From Neonectria sp. B-13 (taxonomy: Eukaryota; Ascomycota; Sordariomycetes; Hypocreales; Nectriaceae), in assembly GCA_002682825.1 (NCBI GenBank), contig NOKP01000019.1:310001-374000 (forward strand): a stretch of 64,000 nucleotides of DNA, in the 5' to 3' direction. The position numbers and the translations under genes are program-made. Positions 32,120-44,516 of this stretch are shown here, in pieces (within the stretch, counting starts at the first letter, position 1; each line of letters starts with the position of its first letter). The notes under the pieces were generated by a model. That model worked only from the letters and a program-made list of their open reading frames with translations. It did no database searches and was not told where the DNA came from.

Positions 32120-34505
32120 GGTTGTTGGTTTCTTCAAGTTTGGGAAGGATTATGTGCATATAAGATGGGTTTGGAAGGATTAGATAGAGTAGTTGATTAA
32201 CATGAAGCGAACTTTGTGGTTCCGGCGTTGAGGATGAGCTGCATGAGCAAGCGTATGGCCGCTTTGACGGAGAATGAACCAGATATAACCTGGTTTGCCT
32301 GGCTATGAACCACACCCAAAGCGAGGCGGAAGACTCTTTCTTCCTTGAAAAGACGTGCTGGGGGTAGCAAGCCACGTTTTGCAAGGGGCTTTCAGGCCGA
32401 GTTTACTTCATAGTGCGTTGTCATGATGCAGGTGGCTGGTTGGGGCAAGGGTATCGGGGTGCTTAATGGGTTCCTGGCTTTGCAGAAAAACAAGCATCTG
32501 CAGCCGCCTTTCGCTTACACCCTTTGCAGGCACGCCCATGACGGGCACACCCAATGAACTCGAGCGAGTCATTGATTCTACGGAGCTTCTAATCTGGATG
32601 GCCTCCGAGACTGGGCTTGATTGATCAGGCCTGTGGCGAAGAATGCCGGCGCACAGCCGGGATCGCCGCCGGGCTGAATCTTTCAAACATGGGGGCATCC
32701 AACGTTGCAGTTTCCTCTCTTGACTTGGCATTGAGGATCCAAGCTAGCCCAGAAGCGCGGCTACGACGGAGACGAAGACGGGACGACACGAGAACGGGAA
32801 GAGATGGCGGGTATTGGACCGCAGTGGGCCCCCCTGATGAAGAATAAAATAGAGTCCCTTGCCACTGAGAATTTCATTGGTGCCAAGCCGTGCCATCATA
32901 ACTGGATGACTCCATAGCCCTTGATGATGTGAGTACAGGCCACAAGGGTCGGAAATGTTAATTACTCAGGTTCGTGCATAAAAGCTCCATAGTGTCTCCA
33001 TCGAGATGCTCTCATAGGATGCATGACGCTAAGAAGCGGCTCCGATTTGTTGTTCAGCGTGCAGCTGTTGGTTGGTACGTCCATCATGCACAAGGTGGCT
33101 ACATGTAGAGGTACGGCTAACACGAGACATGAAGGATATGACAACTTGTACTACAGTTGTGTGGCCTGTGACGTTCAATCGAGGTGGTACTGGCGGTAGA
33201 TATGATGTCAGCCTCGTGTCGATTTCTGCGTGTGTTTGAAAATCCGGCTGTTCTCGCCGACATGTGGCATACCAAAGTGTGAGAGCCGGAAGGGGATGAG
33301 GCTCACCGGCCTGGTGCGGCCCTGGAAGCCGTCGGGCTTGACTCTCCTGTTCCGTTGATGAGTTTTCTATTCCAAGTAATTAATTGCTAAAAACCTGGAA
33401 TGTTGCATTAGCAGGGATGTGTAGCCAATGAGGAGCGAAAGGAACAAATCAGGCGTCCGTTTCGACGGGATCAGCCACTCCCGTCCATTAGCGGCCTCGC
33501 GTCATAAGACGACCCCTGGAACGTCGGCACTTGGTTGCTGGATCGATCACGGATGATCTGATGGATGCTCTGGGTGCATCGTGTTGTCTGGCACCGATTT
33601 CGGAAACCTCTGCGCCCAGAACGATCTAGGTCTATCCGCCCCCGATTCGGAACAGGGATGCGGCCCGCAGCGACGATCGATATCCCGATGAGATCATGGA
33701 GATTGAATACGAGTTATGGCTGAGGAATCTGTGGATCACCCAACCCAATGGAGAATTTCACCCTGGCAGAAGTGGGAAGAGGAGAGAAGACTAACCGCGG
33801 CCCGGCCCGGACAGGACAGGACAGGCAGGACAGGACGACAGGGACAGGACAGGATAGGGCAGGATACGACAGGACACTTGACAGGACACAACAGGACAGG
33901 ACTTGGTCGTTGCTTTTGTGGCTGGCAAATGGCGAGCTGACCAACCCAGGTCGAATTGCCGGATACCTCAACAAATACGTAATATCGTCAGCTATATATC
34001 AGGCTTCAACCCCACAAACCCCGTTTGCCCTGATTCCATATCACCCTTGGCGGGCCAATCACGACACGACTGCCAAACCTGTCACTCCTAATATGGCTTC
34101 CTCTCTGCCCATCCTGCCCGGATTCAGCTTCGCCATATCAGTTTTTACCGGCCCGCCCCTCATTAAATCAGCCTCATTCAAAAGTCCTCAGCCATCCGGT
34201 CCGCTGGCCCCTTGACCCCTGTCGGTAGTTGGAAAGCTGGCGGCTCCTCCGGTCCAATCGTCAGCCGCGTGTAGCGCTCATCCACTCCCCTGTGCGGACG
34301 ACGATCGACGTGTTTTTTTTCTCTCCTCGGGAGGCTTTCCTCCTTTCCGCCCCTTCTACAACGTCATTGCACAGCCGCCGTCTTTCTTGACCCAGGCTGC
34401 TGCAGGGTCGCCCGTTGTTTGTTTCCTTTATTCACTTCATGTTCGTTCAGTTCGATTAATTCTTTGACTGTGAGCAGATCAGAAAAGTCCCTGTCAGCGA
34501 CCGCC
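32120..34505. promoter_or_regulatory. Divergent intergenic region shared by NRPS and ABCC exporter
   Basis: The NRPS (minus) and the ABC exporter (plus) start at the two ends of this 2.4-kb region, so both promoters must lie in it. A TATA-like run (gcatataaga on the plus strand, near 32156) sits about 40 nt upstream of the NRPS ATG. Pyrimidine-rich stretches such as tttttttctctcctcgg near 34313 precede the exporter start, as is common in fungal promoters. No coding gene is supported inside it. A GGACA repeat is listed separately. I could not assign a transcription-factor site with confidence. Confidence 0.55.
33808..33903. repeat. Imperfect GGACA tandem repeat
   Basis: About 95 bases consist of the pentamer GGACA and one- or two-base variants of it (GGCAGGACA, GGATAGGGCA, GGATACGACA). 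It lies in the non-coding divergent region between the NRPS and its exporter. The plus-strand frames through it only encode repetitive Gly/Gln/Asp/Arg peptides and are not genes. Confidence 0.85.
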
Positions 34506-37500
34506 ATGGCCTCATCGTCGTGCGTCGCCGTCGACGACTCTTTCGGCCCGCATGCGAGTGACTGTAGAGGCGGCTTCGACCTGACGCTGCTTTTTGAAGA
34601 GTCCATCCTTGTTGTGCCCATTACTGCTCTTCTGCTACTCGCAGCCCCGTTTCGAATCGTCTACCTCCTGCGCAAGAAAACCGTAAAAGTCGAAAATAGC
34701 TACTGGCTGCACTGCAAAGTTGTAAGTCGACTGCCCCCGACGGTTCGTTGCCGTCCGCATTTTAACCATCTTTAGATATTCTACATTCTCCTAATCGCAT
34801 CGCAAATTGCTGCTCTCGTCCTGTGGACTCAACCCCCAGCAGTCACCACCAGAGCCTCTCTGCCAACCGCCGCCCTCTCGTTTGTCGCGTCCATAAGTCT
34901 CTTGAGCCTGTCTTACGTCGAACATGTCTACTCTTATAGACCGTCGACGGTACTCAGCCTCTTCCTGCTTTTCTCGACTCTATTTGATGCTACGCGAACG
35001 CGAACACTATGGCTGCAGGGCTATAATCGGTCTGTCGCCATTGCCGCGCTCGTCGCGACCGTGCTGAAGATTGTTCTACTCGCCCTGGAGACGATCGAAA
35101 AGCGTAGTTTCTTGCGTCCTCAATACCGCGCACTGCCTCCCGAGGTTACGAGCGGCTTGTTCTCGCAATGGCTCTTCTCATGGCAGCTCCCGCTGTTCCG
35201 TGCTGGCTATTCCAGTCAGTTGGACATCGACCATCTGTTTCCTCTCGACAAGCACCTCAAGTCCCAGTACCTGCAGAACCGGCTGCAGACAGGATGGAAC
35301 AAAGGTTCGTCGTTTTGCCCGCATTGTGCATGGCTTCCCAGTCGCTAACAGCTGCATAGCATCTAAAAAGGGGGACCATGCCTTGCTGTTCACCGTCCTC
35401 AAGACGCTGAAGACGCCTATTCTTGCCATAGTTTTCCCCCGTTTGTGCTTCATCGGCTTTACCTTCTGCCAACCATTCCTCATCTCGGCTACACTGGAAT
35501 GGTCCGAACGAGATAGTGACTCCGACGACAAGGACCAGGGATATGGCATTATCGGCGCTTGGTTCCTCGTTTACGTCGGCATAGCGGTATGTTCACTGCA
35601 GGCGAGCCATACCAACATCCACTGACACTCACGTCGCAGATAACCGCGGGTCAGTACCAACACCTGACGTTCCGCGCCATCACCATGGTCCGCGGTCAGC
35701 TAGTTTCGATGCTGTACTACAAGGCCACGGATATCAACATCACGGCTGCCGACCCTACAGCGGCCCTCACCTTGATGAGCGCTGACATTGAGAGGATCGA
35801 CATGGGATGGCGCACCGCTCACGACATCTGGGCCAACTTAATAGAGATCGGCGTTGCAGTTTTCCTACTAGAGCGTCAGCTTGGGGTCGCGTGCCTCATC
35901 CCTGTCGGAGCAGCAATCGGTGAGTGAAAGCTTGGATTGAAACTACGAGGCAGAAGATCAACATGCTGACCCCGCCTGATTCAGGTTCTATCGTCGGATC
36001 TGTCATTGCCGTTAGTTTCGTAATGGCACGTCAAGCCATGTGGCTCGAGGCTATCGAAAAGAGGATCGCCGTTACATCGCAGATGCTAGGGTCCATGAAG
36101 GGCGTCAAGATGTGTGGTCTGACCGACGTGCTCGGCACTCGCATTCAGGACATGCGCGCTGAGGAGCTGCACATTTCCGGTAAATTCCGCAGGCTGTTGA
36201 TTTGGAACATGGGCTTGGGTGAGTTCTTTCTTAGTAATGTCTTGATAAGTGCGCATCTCGGTGGAGTCTTGCTGACAGTGACCTTTTACAGCGTACCTCG
36301 CTCCCATCTTCGCCCCCATCCTGACCTTCACGACATACAGTTTGCTCGCCCGGGCGCAAGAGGGAGGCGGCAGCCTGGATACAAACCGCATGTTTACATC
36401 GCTGTCGCTGTTTGCACTGCTGCAGGAGCCGCTGACCTCGTTTGTCACGTCGCTGTCGTCGTTGATGGGATCGATCGGGTGCTTTGTGCGCATCCAGTCT
36501 TTCCTCAACTCAGACGTCCGTGTCGACGACAGAGTAGTCGAAGATGGCAACAAGTGCGACGGCTCTTGGACCTCCAGATCTTCGCGCAGCGCCCCCGAGA
36601 AGGATCCGTTGCCCGATGAAGAGCCCAAGCTGCTGAAAGACCCGGTGCCTAAAGGATCCTTGAACGGCAACGCTGTCGTTGTCAAGGCCGGGGCATTTGG
36701 ATACGATACCACCAAGAAGCCCAACTTGAGCGACATCAACGCTGAGGTCCCCATGGGCAAGTTTACCATGCTCGTGGGGCCGGTCGGCAGTGGCAAGTCG
36801 ACGCTACTCAAGGCATTCCTAGGAGAGGTGGGCATCATGGCCGGGTCTATCCAAATCTCCAGCTCTGAGATTGCGTACTGCGACCAAACCCCGTGGCACA
36901 TGAATGGCACCGTGCGAGACAGTATCATCGCCTTCTCTCCCGTCGATGAGCGCTGGTACCAGCAAGTCCTACAGGCTTGCGCCTTGACGCAGGATCTCGC
37001 TCAGCTTCCCAAGGGAGACCTCACCACGATAGGAAGCAAGGGCATTGTGCTCAGCGGAGGCCAGAGCCAGCGAGTTGTATGTGATTTGAGACCCTCTTGC
37101 AAAACATAAAAAGCTGCTAACACGAAACCATTCAGAGTCTGGCAAGGGCCGTGTACGCGCAGAAAGACACCATCATCTTGGACGACGTGTTCAGCGGGTT
37201 GGATGCGCACACCGACAATGCCGTCTTCCACAATCTTCTCGGTACTCATGGTATCCTGCGACAATTCAAGGCGACCGTCATCATCGCCTCTTCTCGCGGT
37301 AAGAATACACACTCAATCCTTCTAGTTGAGCCAGACTAACCCAAGCCAGCCAAACGACTTCCCTACGCAGATCACATCATCAGCCTGGACGGGACCGGCA
37401 AAGGCTGCGAGGAGGGAAGCTTCGAAAAGCTGACCAACTCTGGCGGCTACGTGTCTCGTTCCCTCGTCTCCTCCGCAGACTGGACATATGCACAACCTCC

Positions 37501-39452
37501 GGCTGCCACGAAAGAGTTATCCGCCGATGCCGCGGTGAACTCAGAACTGGCACTTCTCGAGGACGCCGAAGACGGAGCTGGTCGTCGCACTGGCGACATG
37601 GCAATTTATACATACTACATCCGCGCCATCGGCTGGATCCCGACATTCATTTTCGTCTTTGCCATCTGCGCCTTCATTTTCTGCCAGTCTTTCCCTACCA
37701 TTTGGTTGAACTGGTGGGCGGCTGCCAACACCAAAGTGCCGTTCCAACGGCTCGGCTACTACCTGGGCATCTACGCTATGCTGGGCGGGCTGGCCATCGT
37801 TTTCCTCATCTTGAGCACATGGCAGATGATCGTCACCATGGTGCCGCTGTCGGGCAACAACTTCCATCGGAGCTTGCTCAAGACGGTGCTCAACGCGCCC
37901 ATGTCCTTCTTCGCCACGACTGATTCCGGCATCACCATCAACCGCTTCAGTCAGGATCTTCAGCTCATCGACATGGACTTGCCCATCTCTGCGCTAAACA
38001 CCTTTGCCACGTTTGTGCTGTGCATCGCGCAGATGGCGCTGATTGCCGCGGGTTCGTATTATACCGCCATTGCATTCCCCTTCCTGTTCGCGGCGCTGTG
38101 GGTGGTCCAGCACACCTATCTACGAACGTCTCGCCAGCTCCGATTCATGGATCTGGAGGCAAAGAGCCCGCTCTACGCGCTGTTCACCGAGTCTGTCACC
38201 GGCCTGGCGACGCTGCGCGCTTTCGGCTGGCGCAGCGCCCTGGAGAAGAGGCATCATGAGCTGCTGGACCGGTCGCAGAGGCCCTTCTATCTCCTCTACG
38301 CAGTTCAGCGATGGCTAACCTTTGTCCTCGACATGTTTGTCGCGGGCCTCGCTGTGTTGCTCATCGTCCTCGTTACCCAGCTGAGAGGCATACTGCCCGC
38401 CGGGTTGATCGGTGTGGCCCTCGTTAGTGTCATCCAGTTCAGTCAGAACCTCAAGCTATTGATGACGTTCTGGACCAACCTGGAAACTCACATCGGCGCA
38501 ATCGCCAGGATCAAATCATTCACGACCTATACCGCATCAGAGCATGAGCCGCAGGAAAAAGAACAGCCCCCGTCCGTGTGGCCGTCCAAGGGAACCATTG
38601 TGTTTGACAATGTCTCCGCCGGATACAGGCAATCTGAAAATGTCCTGAAAAACATATCTCTGTCAATCGAGGCAGGGCAGAAGATTGGCATCTGTGGACG
38701 AACTGGAAGGTAATACCGCTCTACCGTATATTCTTGAACTTGTTCAGCTAATCTCTACGTGCTCACAGTGGGAAGAGTTCCATGGTCTCTTGTCTCTTCC
38801 GCATGGTTGACCTCCACGGCGGCCGGATAACGGTAGATGGACTCGACATTGCAACGCTGCCCCGTGAGGAGGTGCGCACCCGGCTAGTCGGCGTGCCGCA
38901 AGATGCATTCCTCATCGATGGAAGCAGCGTGCGGTTGAATGCCGACCCTGCTGAGGGACTTGCGGACGCTGCAATTGAGGACGCACTGAGCGTTGTTGAG
39001 CTGTGGGACATTGTAGCAGAGAAGGGCGGACTTGATGTGCCCATCGAGGAGCTGCACTTGTCGCATGGTCAGAGACAGCTCTTTTGCCTTGCGCGCGCCA
39101 TGTTGCGTCCCTCGCCCATCGTTGTTCTGGATGAAGCTACAAGCAGGTACGTTGCGTCACCTCTATGTATTCCCTGTTTACATGCCAAATACTAACACCC
39201 TGCCCCAGCGTGGACTCGCACACGGACGAGCTCGTCCAACGTGTCCTGCGTGAGCGGTTCTCGAATCGCACCATACTTGCCATTGTCCACAAGATTGAGT
39301 CGGCTCTGGATGACTTCGACATGGTGGCCCTCCTTGACGCGGGCGAGTTGCAAGAGTTTGGGCCTCCGCGAGAGCTTCTGAAGAAGGGGCCCGAGGCCTC
39401 GGCTTTTGCTGCGCTGTATGAGAGCCTGGCAGGGGAAAAAAGAGAGACATGA
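34506..39452 (+). CDS. ABCC (MRP)-type full ABC exporter, 10 exons
   Basis: Exons are 34506-34721, 34776-35304, 35360-35586, 35640-35919, 35985-36218, 36292-37076, 37136-37298, 37350-38709, 38769-39146 and 39209-39452, giving 4416 nt and 1,471 residues. The N-terminal TMD0-like helices and two TMD-NBD halves are typical of fungal ABCC proteins. NBD1 has Walker A GPVGSGKST (about 658), signature LSGGQSQR (about 750) and Walker B IILDD, where Asp replaces the catalytic Glu as is usual in ABCC NBD1. NBD2 has Walker A GRTGSGKSS (restored by a splice), signature LSHGQRQ (about 1362) and Walker B IVVLDE. It should work as a plasma- or vacuolar-membrane pump. Divergent placement next to the NRPS suggests export of, or self-protection against, the cyclic peptide. 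This pairing is also what I recall for the small Fusarium NRPS4 cluster. Nine short introns contrast with the intron-free NRPS. Confidence 0.9.
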
Positions 39453-40478
39453 TGGGAAGAGTGTAGGGCAATCATAGAGAGGGACACTGGTTCGTAAAGT
39501 GTCCTGACGGTGAGGCTGTCTGGCTTGCGTAAATTGCCCCATTAAGTTTTGCGGTCCTTGTTCCAAGGCCTATCAATTCCATAGCCTCCATGACGTGAAA
39601 TCCTTAGAACCCAGTTTCTCGAGCTGCGTCTCCAAATAGTGGGCTTATTTAAGCTAGAGGAAAGAGTGAGGCGGTGGTGCTGTATAGCCCGTCCAGTAGA
39701 GAATAGGGGCCTGGCTACGAGTTTGTGCTTAGTTCCAGCCTTGCCGAGGAGGGAACGATCCGCATCATCCAACTCACATTAAGAGCCTGTACAATTTCTA
39801 CGCACTGTATACCTCCCCAGGATCATAAACGTTAGCTCGATATCAAGGGGTGAATTGTCATTTTCATTGGCAAAAGAAAAGAGTGTAGAGTGTGTACTCT
39901 TACCTCTTAGCCTGCCTCTTTCCGTTGTTGGCGCTAGTGGATCTGTACTGTAACAATGACTCCGGGGCTTGGGCTAACATCTTATTGCAGGAACTAAAGT
40001 GGCAAGTCTTGAATATCACGCAACTAAAACTTGTAATCCTTGAGGAGGTGTAAGTGGCGTTGTGCGCTGTCCACCGTATGACCCGGCATCTGTCTGCCGG
40101 TCGTGGGTCCATTTCACCTCTTGCAGCTGGTTAGCTTAATCGAGATGAAGTTGAGCCGATCGTCCAAGTCGTTTCCTTGTTTGGTGCATTGGGACCACCG
40201 TATTTCAGCCGCTCGTCCCGCTCTCTAATGCGCTGGAACCTTGCTTCTGTAGTTGATGATGTAACTAAGATTGGTTTATTGGATCTCGTATTTCTTCGCG
40301 CCGTGCCGTACCTTGCCGGCCCGTAGCGCCCAGGAAAAGAAAACATTGGAAAATGTGCCAAGGGGCGCCGTGAACCCGAAAAACGTCATCTGCTGCTGCC
40401 CCTTTATTAATGGCAGTTCGTACCATCATACAATTCTCATCTCGGTGTACTCGTACATGTCTTTGAACACAACCGAAC
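39453..40478. other. Intergenic region between ABC exporter and amine oxidase
   Basis: About 1 kb with no supported gene. It holds the 3' flank of the exporter gene and the promoter of the amine oxidase gene on the same strand. Frames on the minus strand near 40265-40711 have no family resemblance. Confidence 0.5.
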
Positions 40479-43233
40479 ATGCGTCTTGTCGTCTGTTTGG
40501 AGCTTTGTCTCCTGCCTTTTCTGGGCCAGGTCTTAGCTCGCCCAGGTGTCTCTGGTCCAGCTGCGCGGCCGCATTCCCTAAACCGTCCTTCAAAGCGCCG
40601 GGACAGTAAAGCCCCAACATCCGGATGCGGCTCCGGGAAAGATGTCTCCATTACCGCGCCAAGGAAGAATATCTTCCAGAGTCTCACAGATCGCGAGTAT
40701 GCCGATGTCACTGCCTACCTTCATGCACAGGAGGAACTCAATCTGACTGCGGTTGTCAACTCGACCTCGTAGGTCTTCCCATTTCGCAATGCTGCCTCCA
40801 ATGACGTTTTCTACTGTTGCAATATCGTCATCGCGAGACCGATCAACTAATTGTAAACAGTTGGGACAATGTCATTGTGAGTATGGACCTGTTGCAGCCG
40901 AACAAGACTGGCGCATTGGCATATCTCGAAGAAGATGGTCCTGCTCCCGCCCGCTACGCGAGAGCAACGCTGCAATTTAATTCGCAGCTGCAACCTTATA
41001 TCCAGGAGTACATGGTCGGTCCACTGCCCATCAAGAAGGGCTTGGCCCGGTACGAGGAACTCAACTACATCTTTACATCTGGCCGCGGCCGAACCAAGGT
41101 GTACAACGCCGACGGTGAAGCCATCGCTGCATTCAACCTTGATGTGGGAACCCAAATCAAGGATATCACCAAGCGACTTCTCAATGGCGTCAGTATACCC
41201 CCGACTTCATTCGTCCGAGAGCCTCTCAGCTGATAGCATTGACAGACCGCGACAGGCGCTGATGATGACAACCTGTTGATCGCTGGCAGTGATCCCTTGA
41301 TTCACAGTGGCAACAGGGTTTACCAGTGGAACGAGTTTTATTCTGCTCACACAGGCGAATTCTTCTCCGAGACTGTCTTGCCCACCAGTTTGCAGTTCAA
41401 AGTCGACATCACCGGCCGCGACCCTTCCAAATGGCAAGTGGTTGGCTGGTACTACGACGGCAACTACTGGCCTACCACTGCCGCGTTCCGCAAGGGGAGC
41501 AAGACTTTGGCCCGGAAGCCAGGACCAAACGTCGATGGATCTTGGACCTCCACTGACCAGGAAGGCGACAAGCTGCCCCGTGACCACCTATACCCTCCCA
41601 TCTCTGTACAGCCAGATGGACCACGGTTCGGTGTGGACAGAAAGGAGAACTACGTCGAATGGAGTAGGTTCACTTCACATCGTAACCTTGGGGCATGTGG
41701 CTAATCAGGTTACAAAGTGGACTTTAGCTTTTACATCTCCAACCATCGGGAGGTCGGCATGCAGCTTCATGACATCCGGTACAAGGGTGAGCGTCTGATC
41801 TACGAATTTGGTCTCCAGGAGGCGCTTGCACATTACGCTTCACAAGACCCGCTACATGCCTCGTCAGCGTACCTCGATTCCTCATATGGCATGGGTACTA
41901 GTCAGTGGAACCTAGTCGACGGCTTCGACTGCCCGTCTCATGCTACTTATCTCAACACCACGTTTTACATCAGCGAAACTACTCATGTGCACCCCAACAG
42001 CATCTGTCTCTTTGAATACGACACCGGCTACCCTATCCAACGCCACTTGACAGGGACCCATGTATCTGCCACGAAGAACATTGTCTTTACCGTGCGTGCT
42101 GTCTCGACAGTGGGCAACTACGACTATCTCTTCGAGTATTCTTTCCATTACGATGGCTCCATCGCCGTAACCGCTCGGGCCTCAGGCTACATTCAGGGTG
42201 CCTTTTGGTCGGGAGACGGTGATTATGGCTTTCATATTCACGACAACTTGTCAGGCTCTATGCATGACCACGTCCTCAATTTCAAGCTGGATTTGGATAT
42301 CAAGGGCAGGAAAAACAGTCTGTTAAAAACTGAGTTCGTGCCGACTACTCAAGTGCAGGTTCTCCCCCGTCCCGTATCGCAGAATATTATTAACAATTAT
42401 CAGCTACCCTTGGTCTGATGGTCAATCCATCAACACCATGAAGATCGACCGTTCATACATCACCAACGAAGACGATAGCAAAATCACTTGGTCCAAGAAC
42501 GGAGCTGCTTCATACGCCGTTGTAAACAAGGATCAGTTGAACAGATTCGGCGAGGCACCAGGCTACCGCATTTTCCCAAGTATGCCAACTTTCCCAGACA
42601 CACCGTAATCTTGCTAACAGTATCTACAGACAGTGGCAGTACCGCCTATCTGACGGTTCAATCGTCATCGGCCCTCGGTCAATCCGCCAACTGGGCCAAT
42701 CACAACCTCTATGCGCTTCAGCATCACGACACTGAGCCAAAGAGCGCATACGCCTTCAATAGTCATGACCCACATCACCCAGCCGTGAACTTCGAAGAGT
42801 TCTTCAACGGGGAGAGTCTGGACCAAGAGGATATCGTCCTGTACGTCTTTCCACCACTACCTCCACCGCCGCATGGCCATCATTCATAGCTAACATCGCA
42901 TTTTTAAGGTACTTCAACCTGGGCATGCATCACATCCCGAACACAGCCGATCTACCAAACACTGTGACCACGACAGCGATGTCGTCGATCGCCATTGCAC
43001 CGCAAAACTACTTTGCTGGCGACTTGTCACGACGCACCATCCACGGAGTCCGGCTTTCGTACGACGACACTTCGACCATCATCGATGAGAAGACGTTCGG
43101 CACGGAGCAGCCTACCTGCGCGTACGATATGAACAAAGCCGCGCCTGACTTGGGCAGCTTCGTGGGAGAGATCCAGATCCCCAAGTTTCCCTGGAATCCG
43201 AGTGGTAGTCTGCAGACGAACCCTGGTGGCTAA
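40479..43233 (+). CDS. Secreted copper amine oxidase, 7 exons
   Basis: Exons are 40479-40768, 40861-41188, 41246-41663, 41709-42354, 42404-42579, 42630-42840 and 42909-43233, totalling 2394 nt and 797 residues. A hydrophobic signal peptide (first about 20 residues, ending near VLARP) sends it out of the cell. The TPQ-cofactor motif is VGNYDY with the modified Tyr at about 483. The catalytic-base region YLDSSYG has Asp at about 402. The copper-ligand motif MHDHV has His at about 531 and 533. The enzyme oxidatively deaminates primary amines to aldehydes with release of ammonia and hydrogen peroxide. The fourth intron (42355-42403) has no usable GT donor in the right phase. A GC-AG intron restores family-like sequence FVPTTQVYPW and closes the frame. 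There is no evidence that this enzyme acts on the NRPS product. Confidence 0.88.
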
Positions 43234-43628
43234 AGGATCAGGATGAGGATGAGAAGAAGTCTAACGGTGGCTGTACCCAAGGCCGGGAGACATGTGACCG
43301 TTACAAACTGGATCCATGGTGGCTGCAAGTATGGCTGCAGTAACATTCGAGTATATAACAATCGAGCACATGTGAAAGGGAATATTTTCTTCTTTCTCCT
43401 TTCCTCGCCCTTTCATCACACTCTTTCTTCACGGCTGACTTTGCGTCAATTCCATGGCCAAGGAGTTGAATACAGCCATATTAACTCCAAAAAGAACCTA
43501 ACTAAGGCAGTTGGACCTTTGATTCTCGCTATCTTTAACGTTGGCCTCACAGTGTCATTTTCCACTAGAAGGTGATGCCCACGAGAAGGTGGTGAATTGT
43601 TATTCAACGTACAGCATTAGCTGTTGTA
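43234..43628. other. Convergent 3' region between amine oxidase and SDR genes
   Basis: The two genes converge here, so this region should hold both polyadenylation sites. No gene or repeat is recognised. Confidence 0.5.
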
Positions 43629-44516
43629 TTACCATGGTAAAACTCTTCCATCATAGTTCAGGAACTTCCCGTTCGTCTCCAGTGTAGATTCGCCAATCTA
43701 TAATAACATTAGTTCAAGGACACTCTTTTGGTCCTGGTCAACTTACAATCTTCACTATTCCAACAACACTTTCTTCAATCGTGATAGAGTCTGGGAGCTT
43801 TAGATGCTTCCGAGAATTCTTCACGATGTCGGTCTCAACACATCTGCAAAATGTTACCACATAAGACTCGACTCATGGTATTCAGCTCTCACTTACCCTG
43901 GGTTCATAAGCCAGATAATCACGTCTTCAACTTCGATGGACAGCCGTTTCATCAAATGATTGACCAACGACTTAGATGCACCGTAAGCCCCCATTGGTAG
44001 CTCTCCCATGAGCTCGAGGACTGATGTCGACCCAGCTCCACTAGAAATTGTGACAAATTTAGGCACCGTCGCCTTTCGCAGGAGCGGCAATGTCTCTTGG
44101 AAAAGCCACAGCGGCCCGTAAGCATTGACTTTGACATGTTGATGCAGCACAGACGTGTTTACGTCGATTAGCTGGTCGAAATTCTGGTTGATGCCGGCGT
44201 TGGATATCACGATGTCGAGTTTGGGGATATCCAGACTTCGAACGGCACTTCTCACACTGTCTTCGTTGCCGCAATTTATTTGTATGACGGTCAAGACGCT
44301 TCCGAGGCCTCTTGGGAGTTCTTGGAGAGTCTGAGAACTTGGGTGGGACACGTCGCGGACAGCGGCAATGACAGTATTGCCAGGGGCTGCAAGGTAGGCT
44401 GCGACGAGACCTTTGCCGATGCCTGCGAGTATACTCAGTATGTATAAGGCATGGAAGGCTCACTCATACTTACCTCTGTTCGTACCCGTGATCAAAACTA
44501 TACAATTCCCAGACAT
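43629..44516 (-). CDS. Short-chain dehydrogenase/reductase, 4 exons
   Basis: Exons on the minus strand are 44474-44516, 43897-44422, 43747-43843 and 43629-43697 (735 nt, 244 residues). Introns are 51, 53 and 49 nt. The classical SDR marks are present: dinucleotide-binding TGTNRGIG near residue 10, SNAGIN near 88, catalytic Ser at about 141 and YGASK with Tyr 161 and Lys 165. The C-terminus GKFLNYDGRVLPW is typical of fungal SDRs of the C-factor/sniffer-like group. It should be a soluble NAD(P)H oxidoreductase. The substrate is unknown. It lies about 12 kb from the NRPS start, so a tailoring role in the peptide pathway is only possible by position. Confidence 0.9.

Noticed and set aside
32120..32137. 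Longer NRPS reading frame starting at 32137
   Set aside because: The codon there is TTG. The first ATG, with good fungal context, is at 32119 and removes six residues.
33716..34215. Plus-strand frames through the GGACA repeat
   Set aside because: They encode only the translated pentamer repeat and have no conserved sequence.
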